Assembly (NCBI RefSeq): GCF_036245865.1 | Contig: NZ_BTTW01000005.1 | Location: 124,001-188,000, forward strand | Reading direction: 5' to 3' | DNA from: Corallococcus caeni | Lineage (GTDB): Bacteria; Myxococcota; Myxococcia; Myxococcales; Myxococcaceae | DNA length: 64,000 bases | Shown: piece by piece, positions 1 to 8,185 of the stretch | Position numbering within the stretch: position 1 is the first letter of the stretch | Layout: each line of letters starts with the position of its first letter | Notes under the pieces: generated by a model | What the model was told of the DNA's origin: nothing | The model's input: the letters and a program-made list of their open reading frames with translations, nothing else | Databases searched by the model: none | Made by a program: the position numbers and the translations under genes

Positions 1-220
1 CGCCGAACTCCTGCTTCCACTCGGTCTCCAGCACCATGCTGCCCCGGTCCTCGCGGTAGGGCAGGTGCGCGTCCGTGAAGTATTGCCGGACCGACGGCCA
101 CATCTCCTCCAGCGGCACGTCGTAGACGGCCTCGTAGTCCGGCGTCTCCAACTCCTGCCGTCCGGCGCAGCCCACCGCCAGGAGCAACGCCAGCCATCCC
201 ACCTTCAACATCGAGCGCAT
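1..220 (-). CDS. Partial lipoprotein, third tandem copy of the ChaN/Tiki-like family
   Basis: N-terminal 73 codons of a lipoprotein whose remainder lies to the left of the window. The start MRSMLKVG follows GGAGG by 8 nt; a hydrophobic stretch and a Cys at about residue 18 (AVGC) look like a type II signal peptide, so the protein is probably anchored in an envelope membrane. From there the sequence (RQELETPDYEAVYDVPLEEM and on) is almost identical to the start of the next gene on the same strand at 297-1727 and similar to 1804-3267. Even the DNA upstream of the start is conserved between copies, so this is one unit of a tandem duplication. Function unknown; the catalytic-like half cannot be seen here. 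Confidence 0.8.
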   Translation of the reverse strand, partial: MRSMLKVGWLALLLAVGCAGRQELETPDYEAVYDVPLEEMWPSVRQYFTDAHLPYREDRGSMVLETEWKQEFG

Positions 221-296
221 TCGCAGTGCCTCCATCACGTTCCGCGATGTGATGAAGAACGCCGTGTGAGCGTTGGGCATATCGCCACCGCGCTCG

Positions 297-1727
297 CTAC
301 AGCGACGACGTGGACTCCTGCGCGGGCGCCGCGTCCGGGTTGCCCAGGCCCTTGAGGACGGCGGGCTCGGATGCCGTCACGTGGCCCACGTAGAAGACCC
401 CGTGGTAGCCCTCCTTGTTCGCGGAACTCCAGGTGTGCATGAAGAAGCGGTCGCCGTTGTCCTTCCCCTTCGCTTCCTTCACGCCGCAGTCCAGCTTGCT
501 GCTTTGCTCGTTCGCCGCGCAGATCCACGCCGTCCCCGTGTCGTAGGCCATGTCGAGCGCCGTGACGTCATCGAGCTGGTCCTTCAGCTGGTAGCCCATG
601 GGACGGTACTGCTTGTCCCACGGCAGCCCCTTCGCCGTGCGCGAGTGGATGTTGCCACTCACCACCAGGTGGAAGCGCTGGGGTGTCGCCTTCACCTGCG
701 CCAGCACTGTCTTCGTCAGCGCGTCCTCGCGCTGCTGGCCGGAGAGCTTCGGGTGGTCATAGACGAAGACCGCCACGTCCAGGCCCTGTGCGCGCAACTG
801 GCGCAGCTGCTCCAGCATGTTCGCCACCGCCGCGCTGCCCCGGCCGTCCGGATACGGGCTGCGCCAGAAGGGGGCCTCCATCAGCTTGAGCCAGTCCACC
901 TCACCGCCCTGGCTCTGGAGGAACGTGGTGATGCGCGCCTCGTTCTCCACCGGCAGCTCCAGGCCCACCGTCACCGGAATTCCCGACGTGACGAGCTGGC
1001 ACACGGACTGCGCGATGAAGCGCGGCACCTCCTGCGTGCCGTGCAGCTCCCCGAGCAGCATCACCCCACCCGCCTTCGCCTGCTTCTTCAGGCCGAGGAT
1101 GGACTGGCCGCACTCGGTGAACGTGGGGGCGTCCTTTGCGCCCGGCGCCTTCGCCACCTGCGGCTCCGCACTCACCGGCTGCTTCTTCGCCAGCTTGGGC
1201 ATGATGCCGCGGAACACGCGCCACTCCATGGTCAGGTCGCGCGTGCCCTGCCCTGCCTCCATGTAGAAGGCGTTCTCCCCCACCGGGAAGGAGAGCCGGT
1301 CCGCGTCGTCCTCCACGCTCAGGTCCGTGACCTCCTCAGGGCCATTGCCAAGGCTCCGGGGAGCGCCCCAGTCCAGCTCCTTGCCGGGCCGCGACAGCGC
1401 CTTGTTCACGGACTTGGTGATGCGGATGATCCACAGCTTGCTCTTCGTGGGCGTCTCGCGCTTGCCCATGACCATGTAGCGGTGCCAGTAGCCGGCGATC
1501 TTCGAGCCGCCGAACTCCTGCTTCCACTCGGTCTCCAGCACCATGCTGCCCCGGTCCTCACGGTAGGGCAGGTGCGCGTCGGTGAAGTACTGCCGGACCG
1601 ACGGCCACATCTCCTCCAGCGGCACGTCGTAGACAGCCTCGTAGTCCGGTGTCTCCAGTTCCTGCCGTCCGGCACAGCCCACCATCAAGAGCAACGCCAG
1701 CCATCCCAGCTTCAGCATCGAGCGCAT
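297..1727 (-). CDS. Lipoprotein with C-terminal ChaN/Tiki-superfamily-like domain (tandem copy 2)
   Basis: 476 aa from the start MRSMLKLG, chosen because GGAGG lies 8 nt upstream and the same start/SD pair occurs in the copy at 1-220; the frame stays open for 20 more codons. Lipobox Cys at 18. Residues about 30-130 form a small domain (YEAVYDVPLEEMWPSVRQYF) that vaguely recalls BamC-like or helix-grip folds; this is a weak resemblance. Residues 205-410 carry GELHG (226-230), a later VGLELP strand and SGNIHS, a pattern like the ChaN/Tiki/erythromycin-esterase superfamily, some members of which bind heme or are hydrolases. Over a 200-residue stretch of this half it differs from the next copy at 13 positions. 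Substrate unknown. Probably transcribed with its tandem copies (77 bp to the copy on its 3' side, 76 bp to the one on its 5' side). Confidence 0.85.
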   Translation of the reverse strand: MRSMLKLGWLALLLMVGCAGRQELETPDYEAVYDVPLEEMWPSVRQYFTDAHLPYREDRGSMVLETEWKQEFGGSKIAGYWHRYMVMGKRETPTKSKLWIIRITKSVNKALSRPGKELDWGAPRSLGNGPEEVTDLSVEDDADRLSFPVGENAFYMEAGQGTRDLTMEWRVFRGIMPKLAKKQPVSAEPQVAKAPGAKDAPTFTECGQSILGLKKQAKAGGVMLLGELHGTQEVPRFIAQSVCQLVTSGIPVTVGLELPVENEARITTFLQSQGGEVDWLKLMEAPFWRSPYPDGRGSAAVANMLEQLRQLRAQGLDVAVFVYDHPKLSGQQREDALTKTVLAQVKATPQRFHLVVSGNIHSRTAKGLPWDKQYRPMGYQLKDQLDDVTALDMAYDTGTAWICAANEQSSKLDCGVKEAKGKDNGDRFFMHTWSSANKEGYHGVFYVGHVTASEPAVLKGLGNPDAAPAQESTSSL

Positions 1728-1803
1728 TCGCAGTGCCTCCATCACGTGCCGCGATGTGATGAAGAACGCCGCGCGCGCCGGGCGCATATCGCCACCGCGC
1801 CAG

Positions 1804-3267
1804 CTACAAGCCCGGTGCGGACTCCGGCACGGGCGCCGCGTCCGGATTCCCCAGCCCCTTGTGGATGGCGGGCTCGGACGCGCTCACGTGCCCCACGTAG
1901 AAGACCCCGTGGTAGCCGTCCTTGTTCGCGGAGCTCCAGGTGTGCACGAAGAAGCGGTCGCCGTTGTCCTTGCCCTTCGCGCTCTTCACACCGCAGTCCA
2001 GCTTGCGCCCCTGCGCATCCGCCGCGCAGATCCACGCCGTGCCGCTGTCGTAGGCCATGTCCAATGCGGTGACGTCGTCGAGCTGGTCCTTCAGCAGGTA
2101 GCCCATGGGCCGGTACTGCTTGTCCCAGGGCAGGCCCTTCGCCGTGCGCGAGTGGACGTTGCCGCTCACCACCAGGTGGAAGCGCTGTGGCGTCGCCTTC
2201 ACCTGAGCCAGCACCGTCTGCGTCAGCGCCTCCTCCCGCTTCTGCCCGGAGAGCTTCGGGTGGTCGTAGACGAACACCGCCACGTCCAGCCCCTGGGCTC
2301 GCAGCTGGCGCAGCTGCTCCAGCATGTTGGCCACCGCTTCGCTGCCCCGGCCGTCCGGGTACGGACTGCGCCAGAAGGGAGCCTCCATCAGCTTGAGCCA
2401 GTCCACATCACCGCCCTGGCTCTGGAGGAAATGGGTGATGCGATCCTCGTTCTCCACCGGCAGCTCCAGGCCCACCGTCACCGGCATGCCCACCGTGACG
2501 AGCTGACACACGGACTGCGCGATGAAGCGCGGCACCTCCTGCGTGCCGTGCAGCTCACCCAGCAGCAGCACGCCGCCCGCCTTCGCCTGCTTCTTCAGGC
2601 CGAGGATGGACTGGCCGCACTCGGTGAACGCCGGTGCGTCCTTCGCGCCCGGGGCCTTCGCCACCTGCTGCTCTGCGCTCACCTGCTGCTTCTTCGCGAG
2701 CTTGGGCATGATGCCCCGGAACACGCGCCACTCCATGGTCAGGTCGCGCGTGCCCTGCCCGGAGTCCACGTAGAAGGCGTTCTCCCCCACCGGGAAGGCC
2801 AGCCGGTCCGCCTCGTCCTCGACGGAGATGGAGTAATCACCGTTGCCGAGCGAGAACTGATCCCGCTGCGAGGGGTCGCCTCCGAGTCCCCGATTCGTGC
2901 CCCAGTCCAGCTGCCTGCCGGGCTGCGCCAGCGTCTTGTTGACGGACTTGGTGATGCGGATGATCCACAGCTTGCTCTTCGTCGGCGTCTCCCGCTTGCC
3001 GATGACCATGTAGCGGTGCCAGTAGCCGGCGATCTTCGAGCCGCCGAACTCCTGCTTCCACTCGGTCTCCAGGACGAGGCTGCCGCGGTCCTCGCGGTAG
3101 GGCAGGTGCGCGTCCGTGAAGTACTCGCGCACCAGGGGCCACATCTCCTCCAGCGGCAGGTCGTAGATGGCCTCGTAGTCCGGCGTCTCCAGGTCCTGCC
3201 GCCCGGCGCAGCCCCCCACCGCCAGCCCCACCAGCATCACCAGCGACAGCCAGACTCCTGCACGCAT
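1804..3267 (-). CDS. Lipoprotein with C-terminal ChaN/Tiki-superfamily-like domain (tandem copy 1 in transcription order)
   Basis: 487 aa, first of the three tandem copies in transcription order. The ATG follows GGAGG by 6 nt; signal MRAGVWLSLVMLVGLAVGGC gives a lipobox Cys at residue 20. Same two-part layout as its neighbour: N-terminal YEAIYDLPLEEMW domain and C-terminal half with LLGELHG and SGNVHS. The main differences are the signal peptide and a short insert after LDWG (TNRGLGGDPSQRDQF region) that lengthens the linker. The signal peptide and the DNA upstream differ from the other two copies, so this may be the ancestral or promoter-proximal copy. Role not known; envelope location is inferred from the lipobox. 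Confidence 0.85.
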   Translation of the reverse strand: MRAGVWLSLVMLVGLAVGGCAGRQDLETPDYEAIYDLPLEEMWPLVREYFTDAHLPYREDRGSLVLETEWKQEFGGSKIAGYWHRYMVIGKRETPTKSKLWIIRITKSVNKTLAQPGRQLDWGTNRGLGGDPSQRDQFSLGNGDYSISVEDEADRLAFPVGENAFYVDSGQGTRDLTMEWRVFRGIMPKLAKKQQVSAEQQVAKAPGAKDAPAFTECGQSILGLKKQAKAGGVLLLGELHGTQEVPRFIAQSVCQLVTVGMPVTVGLELPVENEDRITHFLQSQGGDVDWLKLMEAPFWRSPYPDGRGSEAVANMLEQLRQLRAQGLDVAVFVYDHPKLSGQKREEALTQTVLAQVKATPQRFHLVVSGNVHSRTAKGLPWDKQYRPMGYLLKDQLDDVTALDMAYDSGTAWICAADAQGRKLDCGVKSAKGKDNGDRFFVHTWSSANKDGYHGVFYVGHVSASEPAIHKGLGNPDAAPVPESAPGL

Positions 3268-3346
3268 CCACGTCCTCCCGCGGAAAATCCCGCGCCATGG
3301 GCCGTCAACGCAGTGGCGAGCCCGCCATATCGAACCCCGTCCCCCT

Positions 3347-4729
3347 CTACGGGTAGAGGCGCCGGGCGAGCTGCTGGAAGGCGCGGCCGCTCTCCTCCGT
3401 CAGCGGGTGCCGGCCGTCCCGGACCAGGAGCCGGCCCGCCACCGCCACGTCGCGCACCGCGCCTCCCGCCGCCCCGAAGACGATGCCCGGCAGGAGCGAC
3501 GCGGGGCTCGCGCCCACCAGCGACGGGTGCTGCACGTCCACCGTGAAGAAGTCCGCTTGCGCCCCCGGCGACAGCGTGCCCGTGCCCATCCCCAGGCTCC
3601 GCGAGCCCTGCACCGTGGCCATGTCGAAGAGCCGCGCCGCCAGCCCGTCCAGCGTCCCCTTCCCCGGGTCCAGCACCGCCCGGCGCAGCCGCACCAGCCG
3701 CAGGTGCTGCTCCAGCTGACGGGCCTCGTCCAGCAGGTCCACCACCGTCTGGCTGTCCGAGCCGAAGCTCACGCGCGCCCCGGCCTTCACCAGCGCGTCC
3801 GCCGGCACGATGCCGTCGCCCAGGTTGCGCTCCGTGGACGGGCACGCGCATACCGTGGCCTGCGCGCGGCCCAGCAGCGTCACCTCCGCGTCCGTCAGGT
3901 GCACGCCGTGCACCGCCGTGAAGCGCGGCCCCAACAGGCCCACGTCCGCCACCAGCTCCACCGGACGGCGGCCGTGCTCCGCGAGGCACGCCTCAATCTC
4001 CTTCGGCTGCTCCGCCACGTGCATGTGGATGGGCATGCTCGCGGGCGCCGTGCGGGCCACCTGCGTCAGCCAGTCCTTCGACACCGCGCGCACGCTGTGC
4101 GGCGCCAGCCCCACGCTCACCCGCGCGTCTCCGCGCACCGCGTGCGACAGCGCCTCCGTGGTGGACAGGAACGCGTCCACGTCCGCGTCGATGAAGCGGC
4201 GCTGGCGCGGGTTGGCGGGCACGTTGAAGCCCGCGCGCGCGTAGCCCACCCGCAGCAGGCAGATGCGCAGCCCCACGTCCGTGGCCGCGCGGATGACCGC
4301 GTGCGCCAGCGCGTTGCGGTCCGCGTAGGGCGTCCCGTCCGGCTGGTGGTGCAGGTAGTGGAACTCGCCCACCGTGGTGATGCCCGCGAGCACCATCTCC
4401 AGGAACACCTGCCGGGAGGCGACGTGGATCTCCTCCGGCGTGAGCGCCTCCGCGGCGCGGTACATCGCCTCGCGCCAGGACCAGAAGTCGTCCTGCCCGC
4501 CGGCCGACGCCACGTATTCGGTGCGCCCGCGGATGAGCCGCTGGAACGCGTGCGAGTGGCCGTTGACGAGCCCCGGCAGCAGCGCCCGCCCCGCCAGCCG
4601 CTCCACGCGCGCCCCTTCGGGCACCGCGCCGAGCACTCGGCCATCCGCGCCCACCGCCAGCGCACGGCCTTCGTGGAAACGCCCGTCCACGAACAGGAAG
4701 TCGGGTTGGTAGACAGTGATGTCGCTCAC
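3347..4729 (-). CDS. hutF: Formimidoylglutamate deiminase
   Basis: 460 aa amidohydrolase. HutF deiminates N-formimino-L-glutamate to N-formyl-L-glutamate and ammonia in the five-step histidine degradation route. Visible: the HxH metal motif in GLVNGHSHAFQR (His58, His60), LAPHSVR, the metal-ligand strand IHMHVAEQ and the active-site GSDSQ near the C-terminus, in the order expected for HutF. The start is GTG (VSDITVYQPDF); the 63 codons further upstream look like out-of-gene sequence and no good SD was found, so the start is moderately sure. Length fits the family (about 450 aa). No other hut genes are in the window. It lies 44 bp behind the DUF2383 gene on the same strand. Confidence 0.9.
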   Translation of the reverse strand: MSDITVYQPDFLFVDGRFHEGRALAVGADGRVLGAVPEGARVERLAGRALLPGLVNGHSHAFQRLIRGRTEYVASAGGQDDFWSWREAMYRAAEALTPEEIHVASRQVFLEMVLAGITTVGEFHYLHHQPDGTPYADRNALAHAVIRAATDVGLRICLLRVGYARAGFNVPANPRQRRFIDADVDAFLSTTEALSHAVRGDARVSVGLAPHSVRAVSKDWLTQVARTAPASMPIHMHVAEQPKEIEACLAEHGRRPVELVADVGLLGPRFTAVHGVHLTDAEVTLLGRAQATVCACPSTERNLGDGIVPADALVKAGARVSFGSDSQTVVDLLDEARQLEQHLRLVRLRRAVLDPGKGTLDGLAARLFDMATVQGSRSLGMGTGTLSPGAQADFFTVDVQHPSLVGASPASLLPGIVFGAAGGAVRDVAVAGRLLVRDGRHPLTEESGRAFQQLARRLYP

Positions 4730-4773
4730 GCGCGGCAGCGTATGCCAGTTCGCCGCGACGCGCGGTAGCGGCT

Positions 4774-5259
4774 TCAGGCGCCCATTTCGGCGACGTCCAT
4801 GAAGGGCACGCGGGCTTGCGCCCAGGGACGGGTGCGCACCGCGTCGCGGATCCACGTGCCGTGGCGCCGCTCGTCCTCGCGGTGCTTCCGGATGAGGACC
4901 TTCACCTCCGGGGTCCACTCGAACTGGAGCGCCAGCTCATAGGCCCGGTCGAACAGCTCCTCGTTGCCGAGCATGGCCCACAGCGTGGCCTCCGTCCCCA
5001 TCAGCCCCGTCATGGCCGTCAGGCCCTTCATCGCGGAGCCCTTCAGGTCCGGGCGCAGCGTCACCGGCTCCCCCCCGAAGTGGCGGATGAGCGTGTTCAG
5101 GTCCTGCACATGGCGCAGGTGGTCCGCGCGGAAGTGGTTGAGGCGCTCGCGCACCAGGGCCGGTCCGATGCGGGCGATGGCCACGTCGTACGCGCCCACG
5201 GCGTCGGCATCGAGCTGCGCCAGGCTGTGCAGGCGATCCACTTCGGACTTGTTGGCCAT
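4774..5259 (-). CDS. Ferritin-like four-helix bundle protein (DUF2383 / PA2169 family)
   Basis: 161 aa, all helical, no signal peptide, so cytoplasmic. The sequence follows the ferritin-like DUF2383 pattern: a first helix pair around residues 5-60 with HFRADHLRHVQDLN, and a second pair ending in the HREDERRHGTWI motif, with His/Glu residues placed as metal ligands would be. Family members are associated with stress and have no firmly assigned reaction; iron or oxidative-stress handling is an inference. GGAGGAGG lies 7 nt before the ATG, a strong start. It is divergent from ligD across about 250 bp of non-coding DNA in which no clear site was seen. Confidence 0.8.
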   Translation of the reverse strand: MANKSEVDRLHSLAQLDADAVGAYDVAIARIGPALVRERLNHFRADHLRHVQDLNTLIRHFGGEPVTLRPDLKGSAMKGLTAMTGLMGTEATLWAMLGNEELFDRAYELALQFEWTPEVKVLIRKHREDERRHGTWIRDAVRTRPWAQARVPFMDVAEMGA

Positions 5260-5512
5260 GGGGTGCCTCCTCCAACCGGGAATGCGAATGCTCGGGCCCG
5301 AACAATGTGGGGATTCATCCTCCCGGAACCAACCGCCGTCCCCTGCCTCACCCCTCCTTCGAGCCCAGGGCGAGCGGGCTGCCTGGGGCCATTCCGGGGA
5401 TGTGGCCGGAAAATCAGGTGCGAGGTCCGCGCGAGGAGCGCCTGCCTCCCTGCCTGCTCACCAACCGATGTGAGGAATTGCGCGCCCGCTCTCCTGTGCA
5501 GAGCGTTGGAGG

Positions 5513-8110
5513 GTGAAGACTTCAGACACCCAGCGCCGGCTGCGCCGTTACAAGACGAAGCGTGACTTCCACCTGACGCCCGAGCCGTCCCCGGACGTGA
5601 GGGCCCCGAAGTCGAGCGCTCCCGTCTTCGTCATCCACAAGCACGACGCCACCCGGCTGCACTACGACCTGCGGCTGGAGATTGGCGGCGTCCTGGTGAG
5701 CTGGGCCATCCCCAAGGGCCCCAGCCACGACCCCGCGGTGAAGCGGCTCGCGGTCCAGACGGAGGACCACCCGCGCTCCTACGCGGACTTCGAGGGGCAC
5801 ATCCCGGATGAGCAGTACGGCGGCGGTGATTCGCTGCTCTGGGAGTCCGGCACCTTCGAGGTCGTGCCTCCCGGCGATGCCGCGACGCAGCTGAAGCGCG
5901 GGCACCTGGAGGTCCTGCTGCACGGCGCGAAGCTCAAGGGGCGCTGGCACCTCATCCGCACGCGTCCGCGCGGCGGCAAGGCGCAGTGGCTCTTCTTCAA
6001 GGCGAAGGATGAGTACGCCAAGCCCGGCTACGACGTCACGGTGGAGCGCCCCGAGTCCGTGAAGAGCGGCCAGGTGAAGACGCACGGCCCGCGCAAGCCA
6101 GGGGTGCTGCGCCACAAGAAGCCCGCCGCGCCCGTGCGCGCGGTGCCCGGGGCCCGCCGCCAGAAGACCGTGCGCAAGCCCTCGAAGGCGGCCCGCCCAC
6201 CGTCTTCGCCGGAGAAGCTGCTGGAGCGCGTGTGGCCGCCCATGCTGGCGCGGCTGGCGGTGTCCGACGAGGTGCACGACGAGACGCACGCCTACGAGGT
6301 GAAGTACGACGGCTTCCGCGCGGTGTGCGCCGTCACGGGCGGGAAGCTCGCCTTCCAGAGCCGCCGGGGCAACGACCTGTCGGGCCGCTTCGCGCGACTC
6401 GCGGCGTGCCTGCGGCAGCTGCCCGCGCGCGACGTGGTGGTGGACGGAGAGGTCGTCGCGCTCGACGAGAAGGGCCGCTCGCGCTTCCAGTTGCTGCAGC
6501 ACACGGAGGAAGGCGCGGAGCAGCGCTTCGTCGTCTTCGACCTGCTGTGGCTGGACGGCGAGGACCTGCGCGAGCTTCCCTACGAGGAGCGCCGCGCGCG
6601 GCTGGAGAGGCTGATGGCCTCCGTGAAGCCGCCGCTGCAGCTCTCCGACAAGCTGGACCTGTCGCTGTCGCGCGCGCTGCTGGAGGCGCGGCGCAAGGGG
6701 TGGGAGGGCATCATCGCCAAGCGCAAGGACGCGCCCTACACGGGCACGCGCTCCGGGGACTGGCTGAAGCTGAAGGTGGTCGCGGGCCAGGAGGTCGTCA
6801 TCCTGGGGTACCTGCCCATCAAGAACGAGCGGGCGAAGTCGGAGATTGGCGCGCTGCGCGTGGGCGTGCGCGGCAAGGACGGCTTCCACGACGTGGGCAA
6901 GGTGGGCACGGGCTACACGTCCGAGGACCGCCGCGAGCTGCGCTGGCTGCTGGACGCCACGCGCGTGAAGAAGCCGTCCGCCGTGGATGCGCCCACGAAC
7001 ACGGACACCGTCTGGGTGAAGCCGAAGTACGTGGCCCAGGTGAACTTCACGGAGTGGACGAAGGACGGCCGCCTGCGCCACCCCGTGTTCCAGGGGCTGC
7101 GCATCGACAAGGCGCCCAAGGAGGTCGTGCGGGAGCACCCGGCCCCCATCGAGGGCGCCGCGCGCAGGGGCTCGCGCCGCGTACCGGCGCAGACCGCCGC
7201 GCGCACCGCGACCCGGAAGGCGCCCGCCGCGAAGGCGACACGCGCGAAGTCCGCACGCGCGCCGGAGGTGGCCCTCACGCACGGCGACCGCGTGCTGTTC
7301 CCCGAGTCCGGCCTGACGAAGGCGGACGTGTTTGCTTACTACGAGCAGGTGGCGCCGCTGCTGCTGCCCGTGCTCGCGGACCGGCCCCTGTCCCACCAGC
7401 AGTGGCCCGCGGGCATCCAGGCGCCGGGCTTCTTCCGGCACGAGCTGTCCGGCATCCCGGCGTGGATGCCCACGCTGCGCGTGCGCCACGAGGACAAGAC
7501 GCTGCGCCACGTGAACGTGAAGGAGACGTCCGCGCTCCTGTGGCTGGCCAACCAGTCCGCGCTCACGCTGCACATGTGGCTGTCGCACGCGCCCCGGCTG
7601 GCGCAGCCGGACTTCGTGGTGTTCGACCTGGACCCCGGCACCGGCGGCTGGAAGGACGTGGTGAAGGTGGCCACCCTGCTGCACGCGCGCCTGGACGAGC
7701 TGGGCCTCAAGTCCTTCCCCAAGACGTCCGGCAAGCGCGGCCTGCACGTGCTGGTACCCCTGGCGCCGGGCCACACCTACGCGCGCACCCAGGCGTTCGC
7801 GGACGCGCGGGCGCGCGAGCTGGAGGAGGAGCTGGGCGACATCGCCACCACGGAGCGCTCCATCCGCGGGCGCGGCGGGCGGCTCTACGTCGACGCGGGC
7901 CAGAACGCGCGCGGCAAGACGGTGGTGGCGCCCTACTCCCTGCGCGCCGTGGAGGGCGCGCCCTTCTCCGCGCCGCTGGACTGGAGCGAGGTGAACGGCC
8001 GCCTGGATCCGCACCGCTTCCGCCTGGAGACGCTGAAGAAGCGCCTGGACGCGGTGGGGGACCTGTTCGCGCCCGTGCTCCGCGTGAAGCAGCTGCTGCC
8101 GGACGAGTGA
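5513..8110 (+). CDS. ligD: ATP-dependent DNA ligase D (phosphoesterase-ligase-polymerase)
   Basis: 865 aa multidomain end-joining enzyme that processes and seals double-strand breaks with Ku. Order is PE-Lig-Pol: 3'-phosphoesterase domain at about 35-155 (HDATRLHYDLRLE, PKGPSHDP, YGGG); adenylyltransferase at about 235-530 with KYDGFR (Lys264 nucleophile), WEGIIAKR and WLKLK; a basic Ala/Arg-rich linker; and a primase-polymerase domain at about 580-845 with DLDP (Asp705, Asp707) and KTSGKRGLHV. The start must be GTG at 5513 because a stop lies 14 codons upstream and no ATG follows for a long way; GGAGG directly abuts it, with no spacer, an unusual arrangement that may limit translation. No ku gene is in the window. 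Confidence 0.95.
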   Translation: MKTSDTQRRLRRYKTKRDFHLTPEPSPDVRAPKSSAPVFVIHKHDATRLHYDLRLEIGGVLVSWAIPKGPSHDPAVKRLAVQTEDHPRSYADFEGHIPDEQYGGGDSLLWESGTFEVVPPGDAATQLKRGHLEVLLHGAKLKGRWHLIRTRPRGGKAQWLFFKAKDEYAKPGYDVTVERPESVKSGQVKTHGPRKPGVLRHKKPAAPVRAVPGARRQKTVRKPSKAARPPSSPEKLLERVWPPMLARLAVSDEVHDETHAYEVKYDGFRAVCAVTGGKLAFQSRRGNDLSGRFARLAACLRQLPARDVVVDGEVVALDEKGRSRFQLLQHTEEGAEQRFVVFDLLWLDGEDLRELPYEERRARLERLMASVKPPLQLSDKLDLSLSRALLEARRKGWEGIIAKRKDAPYTGTRSGDWLKLKVVAGQEVVILGYLPIKNERAKSEIGALRVGVRGKDGFHDVGKVGTGYTSEDRRELRWLLDATRVKKPSAVDAPTNTDTVWVKPKYVAQVNFTEWTKDGRLRHPVFQGLRIDKAPKEVVREHPAPIEGAARRGSRRVPAQTAARTATRKAPAAKATRAKSARAPEVALTHGDRVLFPESGLTKADVFAYYEQVAPLLLPVLADRPLSHQQWPAGIQAPGFFRHELSGIPAWMPTLRVRHEDKTLRHVNVKETSALLWLANQSALTLHMWLSHAPRLAQPDFVVFDLDPGTGGWKDVVKVATLLHARLDELGLKSFPKTSGKRGLHVLVPLAPGHTYARTQAFADARARELEEELGDIATTERSIRGRGGRLYVDAGQNARGKTVVAPYSLRAVEGAPFSAPLDWSEVNGRLDPHRFRLETLKKRLDAVGDLFAPVLRVKQLLPDE

Positions 8111-8126
8111 GCCGACGGCTGACGCG

Positions 8127-8141
8127 CCGCTCCCTGAGCGG
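8127..8141 (+). terminator. Possible terminator hairpin after ligD
   Basis: CCGCTC-cct-GAGCGG, a perfect 6-bp stem, begins 16 nt after the ligD stop and is followed by ATGTTT. The T-run is short, so this is a weak rho-independent terminator candidate. Confidence 0.35.
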
Positions 8142-8185
8142 ATGTTTCCCGGAAGGGGGCGGCGCGTGCTACTGCCCGCGCCGCC

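Noticed and set aside
5260-5512. Short plus-strand frames in the ferritin-like/ligD gap
   Set aside because: Two overlapping frames, no SD, Pro/Arg-rich composition and no similarity to known families.
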